A DNA stretch of 5,025 nt from Candidatus Omnitrophota bacterium. Lineage in GTDB: Bacteria > Omnitrophota > Omnitrophia > Omnitrophales > Danuiimicrobiaceae. A program made the position numbers and the translations under genes. Under the pieces are notes generated by a model. That model did not search any database, was not told the DNA's origin, and saw nothing but the letters and a program-made list of their open reading frames with translations. The DNA lies in assembly GCA_016206955.1 (NCBI GenBank), contig JACQQO010000070.1:1-5025 (forward strand), given 5' to 3'. Shown here one piece after another: positions 1 through 4,023 of this stretch. Every line of letters begins with the position of its first letter. Position 1 is the stretch's first letter.

Positions 1-831
1 GAGATCTAGAATTTGTGTATCGCGAAGGCCGCTTAACGGAAGCCGTTCCCATTGGTTTCCCTCATCTTCACTGATCAAGACCCCCTTTTGGGTTCCAATC
101 ACAAGGGCAGGAGACGGCCGGTTGGTAATTAAAATGGTACGCACTTGTTCTCCTTGCGATATTTCAAGATTGGGATTATTTCCGACCTCAGATTCCGTCT
201 CAAATTTCTCCGGGGCGTGAGTCACGTAGACGCGATCCAATCGATTCCGATGTTGGATCATACGGTAAAGCCCTCTCTCGCCGGCGATAAAAAGTTCGCC
301 GTTATCGTAGTCGGTTTCGATGCTTTGAATGAGCTGCCGCGAAAGTTCATTTGCTTCTTTTTGAAATGTGCGGCCGTTGTCTTGGCTGAGATAAAGTCCG
401 CCTGCAGTACCTAAATAAATTTTCTTTGGATTTTTGGGATCGCGGCTGAGGCTTAGCACATTATTTTCTTCTTTCCCCCGGCCGCGGAATATTTTCTTCC
501 AGTTTTTTCCGTTAGTTTTGGATTCAAACAAACCTTCGGAAGAAAGAAGAAACATCCGATCGCGATCAAAATAAAGACGGTTGATTTTAGCGTCAGAGCC
601 GCCGAGGCCGATTAAACGCTTCCAGTTTTTTCCTTGATCGTAGGAAGCATAGAGATTTCCGTTTGCTCCGATAAAAAGGAAATCAGAATGCGCCGGATGA
701 ACGGCGACAAATTCCACACGGCCTTGAATCGGCAGACGGCTTACAGGCTCCCAGCTTTGCCCGAGCGCCATTTTGGTGTATACTGCGCTGACGCAAAGGA
801 TTAAAAAGATGTAGAGTTTGAGAGTTTTCAT
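1..831 (-). CDS. Secreted Asp-box (BNR) beta-propeller protein, N-terminal part, runs off the left edge
   Basis: Reading the minus strand from the ATG at 831-829 gives 277 codons without a stop to the window edge, so the C-terminus is missing. An in-frame stop (841-843) just upstream makes this the first possible ATG. Residues 1-24 look like a signal peptide: basic MKTLK, a hydrophobic stretch at about 6-18, and a likely cleavage near ALG-Q. The mature part shows repeated Asp-box motifs (S-x-D-x-G-x-x-W): SYDQGKNW at 63-70, SKTNGKNW at 104-111, SQDNGRTF at 149-156 and SEDEGNQW at 254-261, each after a hydrophobic strand such as LFIGANGNLYA. This is the pattern of sortilin/YCF48/sialidase-like propellers. 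Such folds are structural scaffolds, and no sialidase catalytic residues can be assigned. It is probably exported to the periplasm or cell surface. It is divergent from ychF. Fold class is fairly sure; function is unknown. Confidence 0.85.
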   Translation of the reverse strand, partial: MKTLKLYIFLILCVSAVYTKMALGQSWEPVSRLPIQGRVEFVAVHPAHSDFLFIGANGNLYASYDQGKNWKRLIGLGGSDAKINRLYFDRDRMFLLSSEGLFESKTNGKNWKKIFRGRGKEENNVLSLSRDPKNPKKIYLGTAGGLYLSQDNGRTFQKEANELSRQLIQSIETDYDNGELFIAGERGLYRMIQHRNRLDRVYVTHAPEKFETESEVGNNPNLEISQGEQVRTILITNRPSPALVIGTQKGVLISEDEGNQWERLPLSGLRDTQILDL

Positions 832-839
832 AGTATTAA

Positions 840-867
840 TTTAAATCATAATTATTTTAATTAAAAT
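840..867 (+). promoter_or_regulatory. Possible promoter for ychF-cysE
   Basis: TTTAAA (840-845, 4 of 6 matches to TTGACA), 16 bp, then TAAAAT (862-867). A start near 874 would leave a leader of about 26 nt before the ychF ATG. The spacer is so AT-rich that such matches arise easily, so support is weak. It overlaps the opposing propeller promoter, which would make the two compete for polymerase. Confidence 0.35.
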
Positions 868-881
868 TAAAGTCATGTCAA
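854..881 (-). promoter_or_regulatory. Sigma70-type promoter for the propeller gene
   Basis: On the minus strand, a perfect -35 TTGACA (881-876) is followed by 16 bp and TAAAAT (859-854, 5 of 6 matches to TATAAT). Transcription would begin near 847, giving a leader of about 16 nt before the ATG at 831. No clear Shine-Dalgarno sequence is visible in that leader. This is the best promoter match in the window. Confidence 0.65.
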
Positions 882-891
882 GGATTATTTT

Positions 892-897
892 GAGGAG
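892..897 (+). promoter_or_regulatory. Shine-Dalgarno sequence of ychF, unusually close to the start
   Basis: GAGGAG ends only 2 nt before the ATG at 900, whereas 5-9 nt is usual. The start is kept because the protein then begins MGLRIGIVGLPNVGKS, which matches the N-terminus of YchF proteins, and no alternative start codon nearby would fit. Confidence 0.5.
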
Positions 898-899
898 TC

Positions 900-1994
900 A
901 TGGGACTTAGAATCGGGATTGTCGGGCTTCCGAATGTGGGAAAATCCACCGTCTTTAACGCCTTAACCAAGGCAGGCGCACAAGTTGCGAACTATCCCTT
1001 TTGCACGATCGATCCCAATGTGGGAATTGTACCGGTTCCGGATGAACGACTTGAGAAACTTGCGGAAATTTATAAGCCCGAGAAAGTAACACCCACAACC
1101 ATCGAATTTGTTGATATCGCCGGTCTTGTGAAAGGAGCCTCAACCGGCGAAGGTTTGGGGAATCAATTTCTCGGCAACATCAAAGAAGTAGACGCCATTT
1201 TACACGTCGTGCGTTGCTTTGAAGATCCGAATGTGGTCCATGTTTCCGGAAGCGTCGATCCCATGCGGGATATCGAAGTGATTCAGACCGAACTTTGCCT
1301 AAAAGATCTCGAGACCGTGTCGAATCGTATCAAAAAATTGGAAAAAAATGTAAAGGCCGGGGACAAAGACGCGAAAATTGCTTTTTCTGTTGCCCAAAAA
1401 GCGTCGAAACTTTTGGAAGCAGGTACACCAGTTCGAAAAGGCGAGTGGACGAAGGAAGAAATTCCATTTTTGAGCGAACTCCAATTAATGACTCAAAAAC
1501 CGATGCTCTACGGCGCTAACGTGAATGAATCGGATTTGCCAAAAGGCGGATCTTTGGTAGACCAGATTCATCCCATTGCCGAACGGGAAGGTTCCCATGT
1601 GGTAGTTCTGTGCGGCAAAGTGGAAGCCGAAGTTGCGGAACTTTCGGATGCGGAAGCCAAACTTTATTTGAAAGAATTTGGCCTTGAGGAATCCGGTTTG
1701 AGTCAGTTGATTAGAATCGGTTATGAATTGCTTGGACTCATTACGTTTTTAACTGCCGGCGAAAAAGAAGTCCGCGCTTGGACGGTGAAAAAAGGTGCTT
1801 CAGCTCCACAAGCGGCGGGCGTGATTCACTCCGATTTTGAACGCGGTTTCATCCGTGCTGAAGTGATGCGCTACGATGACCTTGTGAAATACGGAAGCCA
1901 GCAAGCCGTCAAAGAAAAAGGGTTATACCGCCTTGAAGGCAAGGAATATATTGTACGGGACGGAGACATTATTTATTTTAGATTTGCGGTGTGA
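900..1994 (+). CDS. ychF: Redox-regulated, ribosome-associated ATPase YchF (Obg-family, OLA1)
   Basis: The 364-residue protein matches YchF along its whole length (the E. coli protein is 363 residues). The N-terminal nucleotide-binding domain has the P-loop GLPNVGKST at 9-17, the switch region NYPFCTIDPN at 31-40 and the G3 motif DIAG at 72-75, followed by the conserved LVKGASTGEGLGNQF. The usual NKxD G4 motif is replaced by NVNE at 207-210, the change known in YchF/OLA1 to shift preference from GTP to ATP. A helical coiled-coil domain is inserted at about 130-200, and a TGS domain fills about 281-364 (FLTAGEKEVRAWTVKKGASAPQAAG, ending VRDGDIIYFRF). The protein is cytosolic and associates with ribosomes; in E. 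coli it is linked to oxidative-stress responses. It is first in a two-gene unit with cysE, 12 bp apart. No broken motifs are seen. Confidence 0.97.
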   Translation: MGLRIGIVGLPNVGKSTVFNALTKAGAQVANYPFCTIDPNVGIVPVPDERLEKLAEIYKPEKVTPTTIEFVDIAGLVKGASTGEGLGNQFLGNIKEVDAILHVVRCFEDPNVVHVSGSVDPMRDIEVIQTELCLKDLETVSNRIKKLEKNVKAGDKDAKIAFSVAQKASKLLEAGTPVRKGEWTKEEIPFLSELQLMTQKPMLYGANVNESDLPKGGSLVDQIHPIAEREGSHVVVLCGKVEAEVAELSDAEAKLYLKEFGLEESGLSQLIRIGYELLGLITFLTAGEKEVRAWTVKKGASAPQAAGVIHSDFERGFIRAEVMRYDDLVKYGSQQAVKEKGLYRLEGKEYIVRDGDIIYFRFAV

Positions 1995-2000
1995 TAAAAT
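1992..2000 (+). promoter_or_regulatory. Extended -10-like element immediately upstream of cysE
   Basis: TGATAAAAT overlaps the ychF stop codon and reads as an extended -10 element (TGn followed by TAAAAT). It ends only 6 nt before the cysE ATG at 2007, so a start at the usual distance would fall on or beside the A of the ATG. The -35 position (about 1972-1977, TTTATT) is poor. cysE has no Shine-Dalgarno sequence, which fits either a leaderless transcript or coupling to ychF translation. Confidence 0.35.
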
Positions 2001-2006
2001 ACGTCC

Positions 2007-2684
2007 ATGCTTAACATTGTTGAAGATTACAAAGCCGTATTCAAACGTGATCCCGCCGCCAGAACGCCTCTGGGATGGCTTGAAGTTTTATTGATTTACT
2101 CTGGATTCCATGCCATTTTCTGGCACCGGGTTAATCATTTTCTGCACAGCACACTTCACATTCCTTTTTTCCCTCGATTGATTGCGCAGCTTGTTCGTTT
2201 TTTTACTGGGATCGAAATTCACCCCGGCGCTAAAATCGGCCCTGGCTTTTTCATTGATCACGGCATGGGCGTTGTGATCGGCGAGACCACCGAAATCGGT
2301 CGGGACGTCACGATTTATCAAGGGGTGACGTTAGGCGGAACCGGGGCCGAGCGGGGAAAGCGCCATCCAACGATCGGTAATGACGTGGTGATCGGCGTGG
2401 GCGCCAAAGTGTTAGGAAATATCAAGATCGGAAATAATGTCAAAATCGGCGGCGGCTCTGTGGTGGTCCACTCGGTTCCGGACAACTGCACGGTTGTCGG
2501 TGTTCCCGCTGAGATTGTCAGGCGCGATGGCAAGCGGGTAGCCGGCGAGGCGATGCTTGACCACGGCGACCTTCCGGACCCCATTCGAGAGCTTAAAAAT
2601 AGGATTCGCGCTCTTCAAAAGGAGATTGAGCACTTGGAACAGGAATTTAAGGAAAAAAAAGACCCCGAGAAGACTTCTCCTTAA
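2007..2684 (+). CDS. cysE: Serine O-acetyltransferase CysE
   Basis: This enzyme transfers acetyl from acetyl-CoA to L-serine, giving O-acetylserine, the first step of cysteine synthesis in the cytosol. At 225 residues it is close to the short Bacillus-type CysE and lacks much of the N-terminal helical domain of the E. coli enzyme. An N-terminal helical part (about 1-65) precedes a left-handed beta-helix of hexapeptide repeats (about 70-172: IHPGAKIGPGFFIDHGMG, VVIGETTEIG, VTLGGTG, VVIGVGAKVLGNIKIG). By alignment with known SATs, Asp84-His85 match the catalytic Asp-His pair, and His120 in KRHPTIG matches the second active-site histidine. A charged helix at about 192-219 may be a coiled coil; the C-terminal tail is where CysK docks and cysteine inhibits in relatives, but this tail ends in Ser-Pro, not the usual Ile. 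The gene shares a unit with ychF and has no visible Shine-Dalgarno sequence. Confidence 0.95.
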   Translation: MLNIVEDYKAVFKRDPAARTPLGWLEVLLIYSGFHAIFWHRVNHFLHSTLHIPFFPRLIAQLVRFFTGIEIHPGAKIGPGFFIDHGMGVVIGETTEIGRDVTIYQGVTLGGTGAERGKRHPTIGNDVVIGVGAKVLGNIKIGNNVKIGGGSVVVHSVPDNCTVVGVPAEIVRRDGKRVAGEAMLDHGDLPDPIRELKNRIRALQKEIEHLEQEFKEKKDPEKTSP

Positions 2685-2736
2685 TATTACCTTATCATTT
2701 ATCTCCCTTCTCCTTATCTACCTCTAAGCCACATCG

Positions 2737-2765
2737 AAGCCTTAAAAAAATAGGCTTTATTTTTT
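2737..2765 (+). terminator. Rho-independent terminator of ychF-cysE
   Basis: AAGCCT (2737-2742) pairs with AGGCTT (2752-2757) around a 9-nt A-rich loop, followed by a T-rich tract to 2765. The stem is short, with three G-C pairs, but position and T-run fit termination 50-80 nt after the cysE stop. The A-tract in the loop could add some activity in the opposite direction, although no gene points this way from the right. Confidence 0.6.
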
Positions 2766-2842
2766 CATTAACAGAAGTAATGTAAGTTATTCATTTTACT
2801 AGGCTTATAAAAATTAGCTAAGTTCTAGTTCTTTGAGGTGAT

Positions 2843-2871
2843 TTGACTTCGCCAAGAGAGGTAGGTACGCT
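2843..2871 (+). promoter_or_regulatory. Possible promoter of the small-ORF unit
   Basis: TTGACT (5 of 6 matches) is separated by exactly 17 bp from TACGCT, which keeps only the three key T, A and T positions of the -10 box. It sits between the cysE terminator and the two small ORFs, where a promoter is needed. A start near 2878 would give a leader of about 30 nt to the 23-codon ORF and 135 nt to the 47-residue ORF. The alternative is TATAAA at 2806-2811. Confidence 0.35.
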
Positions 2872-2907
2872 TTTGTTAGGGCAAGTCGACAGCTGATTAG
2901 GAGTACT

Positions 2908-2979
2908 ATGACAGATCATACCCGTCGTATCTTAATAAGGCGGGAAGAAAGCCTGATCCGGAATTTAGAAGGTGGTTAG
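2908..2979 (+). CDS. Possible 23-residue leader peptide
   Basis: The ATG at 2908 follows TAGGAG (2898-2903) at normal spacing and opens 23 codons ending in TAG at 2977. The peptide starts MTDHTRRIL and is strongly charged, with five Arg and several Glu/Asp around Ile/Leu positions 8-10, 16-17 and 20, so it could form an amphipathic helix. It lies 33 nt upstream of the 47-residue ORF. The stop codon falls in the loop of a small hairpin (2971-2985), so translation here could alter folding near the next ribosome site. I do not recognise it. ORFs this short arise by chance, and the stretch could equally be a structured untranslated leader. Confidence 0.35.
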   Translation: MTDHTRRILIRREESLIRNLEGG

Positions 2980-2997
2980 GCTACCGGTAGAGCGAGC

Positions 2998-3007
2998 AAG
3001 GAGGTGA
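2998..3007 (+). promoter_or_regulatory. Perfect 10-nt Shine-Dalgarno sequence
   Basis: AAGGAGGTGA is fully complementary to the standard 3' end of bacterial 16S rRNA and lies 5 nt before the ATG at 3013. It is by far the strongest ribosome site in the window, while several neighbouring genes have none. It is the main reason to accept the short ORF that follows as translated. Confidence 0.85.
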
Positions 3008-3012
3008 GGAAG

Positions 3013-3156
3013 ATGAAACTCGACAAAAGCCTGATTACAGGGATCGTGTTAGGTGTAGTTGCAGGGCTCTTCTTTACCGCACAGCTGATTCCGTTCACAC
3101 AGTTACTGGTGATCGTATCGGTGGTATTAATTATGCGGTATCTGCACATTGTATAA
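3013..3156 (+). CDS. 47-residue protein with two predicted membrane segments, unknown function
   Basis: The ORF is too short for standard length cut-offs but has an ideal Shine-Dalgarno sequence and its own terminator. The protein begins MKLDKSLITGIVLG. Two hydrophobic stretches, about residues 7-23 and 29-45, are separated by a short Q-L-I-P-F turn, suggesting a helical hairpin in the inner membrane. A Gly-rich face (G10, G14, G18) in the first helix could allow helix packing. The few charges are Lys2, Asp4 and Lys5 at the N-terminus and Arg42 near the C-terminus. There is no signal-peptidase site. It lies between cysE and rnhA but is bracketed by terminators, so it is probably transcribed alone or with the 23-codon ORF. 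I do not recognise a family. A subunit of a membrane complex, a stress miniprotein or a type I toxin-like peptide are all possible, and none is shown. Confidence 0.75.
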   Translation: MKLDKSLITGIVLGVVAGLFFTAQLIPFTQLLVIVSVVLIMRYLHIV

Positions 3157-3192
3157 GGACGTGCGAAGAGACCGCACTTAACACTTAAGTTC

Positions 3193-3229
3193 GAAAAACC
3201 GCCTCTTGAAAAAGGGGCGGTTTTTCTTT
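3193..3229 (+). terminator. Strong rho-independent terminator after the 47-residue ORF
   Basis: A 15-bp stem (3193-3207 with 3212-3226), with one G-U pair, is capped by a GAAA (GNRA) tetraloop. The right arm ends in TTTTTC followed by TTT. The left arm supplies AAAAA, so the element could also terminate transcription arriving from the right on the minus strand. It lies 36 bp after the stop of the miniprotein gene and only about 15 bp before the rnhA ATG, so rnhA needs its own promoter or read-through. Confidence 0.93.
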
Positions 3230-3234
3230 ACACT
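3206..3234 (+). promoter_or_regulatory. Possible rnhA operon promoter embedded in the terminator
   Basis: TTGAAA (3206-3211, 5 of 6 matches), exactly 17 bp, then TACACT (3229-3234, 4 of 6 matches). The -35 box falls in the terminator loop and upper stem, and the spacer covers its right arm. Transcription would start near 3241, a leader of about 4 nt before the ATG at 3245, which fits the lack of a Shine-Dalgarno sequence there. This is inference from consensus matches only. Confidence 0.4.
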
Positions 3235-3244
3235 AACTCCTTCC

Positions 3245-3679
3245 ATGAAACTCAAAACCTACACAGACGGCGGCGCCCGCGGAAATCCGGGGCCGGCGGC
3301 CATCGGCGTTTTAATCTGCAGTGAAGATGGCGAAATCCTCTTGGAGCATTCCGATACCATTGGGGAAGCTACCAATAACGTAGCGGAATATCGAGCCTTG
3401 ATTGAAGGTATGCGACAGGCAAAAGAATTGAAAGCCGAGGAGCTCGATTGTTTTCTGGATAGCGAGCTTGTGGTGAAGCAGCTTTTAGGTGAGTATAAGC
3501 TTAAAAATTACAATCTGCAGAAGCTATTTGATGAAGTTCAAAAAATGAAGCGCCAATTCCAAAGTACTTCTTTTAGCCACCTCGGCCGTGAAGAGGAATA
3601 TATGCGCCGCGCCGATCAATTGGTCAATTATGCCCTCGATGAAGCGAAGAAGAAAGTGAGACGAGGATGGCAATCTTAA
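3245..3679 (+). CDS. rnhA: Ribonuclease HI family protein
   Basis: RNase HI cleaves the RNA strand of RNA:DNA hybrids in the cytosol, for example at Okazaki primers and R-loops. The start at 3245 gives a 144-residue protein beginning MKLKTYTDGGARGNPGPAAIG, the usual N-terminus of the family. A longer reading from TTG 3206 is unlikely because it would translate the terminator. The four metal-binding acidic residues of the DEDD active site are visible: Asp8 in TDGG, Glu48 in NNVAEYRA, Asp72 in FLDSELVVKQL and Asp124 in RRADQLVNYA. The segment after Asp72 is short, so the basic protrusion of the E. coli enzyme appears absent, as in the YpdQ/Rv2228c/archaeal-like branch. There is no Shine-Dalgarno sequence before the ATG. 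The 3' end overlaps the next gene by 13 bp. The enzyme family is sure; the rnhA symbol is used in the broad sense. Confidence 0.93.
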   Translation: MKLKTYTDGGARGNPGPAAIGVLICSEDGEILLEHSDTIGEATNNVAEYRALIEGMRQAKELKAEELDCFLDSELVVKQLLGEYKLKNYNLQKLFDEVQKMKRQFQSTSFSHLGREEEYMRRADQLVNYALDEAKKKVRRGWQS

Positions 3680-4023
3680 TATTGACCGCCGTCATTTCAC
3701 TTTTGGCTGGAATTTTTAGCGGGCTTTTGGGAATTGGCGGAGGACTCATTTTAGTTCCACTTTTCCATTACGTGCTCAAGATGAATATGCATCTTGCGGT
3801 CGGAACTTCTCTTGCCATTATCGTCCCAACGGCTTTAGTGGGAACTTTCCGCCACGCCTCTGGAAATTTCGTGGATTGGCGCATTTTTATTTTTAGTGTC
3901 ATTTTTGCGATGATCGGCGGGCTTATCGGCGCCGGCATTTCCATGAATTTGGATGTAGCACTGCTTCGGAAAATTTTTGCCGTATTTCTTTTTCTCGTTG
4001 CGGTAAAAATGTTTCTACAATGA
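3667..4023 (+). CDS. Half-size TauE/SafE (TSUP) family membrane protein
   Basis: The 118-residue protein is very hydrophobic, with about four membrane segments (roughly 2-20, 42-61, 72-92 and 101-117). It carries the TSUP signature GLLGIGGGLILVPLF at 19-33, then HLAVGTSLAIIVPTALVG at 42-59 and a segment near HASGNFVDW. TauE/SafE proteins move sulfite, sulfoacetate or other small organosulfur anions across the inner membrane and usually have about 250 residues built from two repeats. Here there is only one repeat, ending cleanly at a TGA that overlaps the next start, so it looks like a natural half-size form that would need to dimerise, not a truncation. Its ATG overlaps the rnhA end by 13 bp, with GAGG directly before it, suggesting translational coupling. 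The substrate cannot be told. Proximity to cysE hints at sulfur but lies in a different transcription unit. Confidence 0.85.
   Translation: MAILILTAVISLLAGIFSGLLGIGGGLILVPLFHYVLKMNMHLAVGTSLAIIVPTALVGTFRHASGNFVDWRIFIFSVIFAMIGGLIGAGISMNLDVALLRKIFAVFLFLVAVKMFLQ

Larger units (their letters stand above)
2685..3012. other. Intergenic stretch: terminator, AT-rich spacer and leader of the 47-residue ORF
   Basis: There is no long gene here. It has three parts. Positions 2685-2765 are pyrimidine-rich and end in the terminator behind cysE. Positions 2766-2840 are AT-rich, with a TATAAA at 2806-2811 that lacks a good -35. From about 2841 the composition becomes more GC-rich and structured. It contains a promoter-like pair (2843-2871), a possible 23-codon ORF (2908-2979), a small hairpin GGTGG/CTACC (2971-2985) that covers that ORF's stop codon, an overlapping perfect 10-bp palindrome CTACCGGTAG (2981-2990) which would compete with it, and the strong ribosome site at 2998. 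I do not recognise a known riboswitch or ncRNA family. Confidence 0.6.

Noticed and set aside
145..414. 89-codon plus-strand ORF
   Set aside because: It lies antisense inside the continuous minus-strand propeller frame, which has a signal peptide and Asp-box repeats; the plus-strand ORF shows no family features or ribosome site.
2674..2716. 10-bp direct repeat CTTCTCCTTA at 2674-2683 and 2707-2716
   Set aside because: Only two short pyrimidine-rich copies, one inside the cysE end; no sign of an insertion or operator function.
3161..3188. Small hairpin GTGCG/CGCAC (3161-3177) and a tandem CACTTAA pair (3175-3188) after the 47-residue ORF
   Set aside because: The stem is only 5 bp and the tandem pair has two 7-bp units; both could be chance in the short 3' untranslated stretch before the terminator.
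3206..3244. Upstream TTG start for the RNase HI gene
   Set aside because: It would translate the terminator hairpin into 13 extra residues, while the family N-terminus begins at the ATG at 3245.
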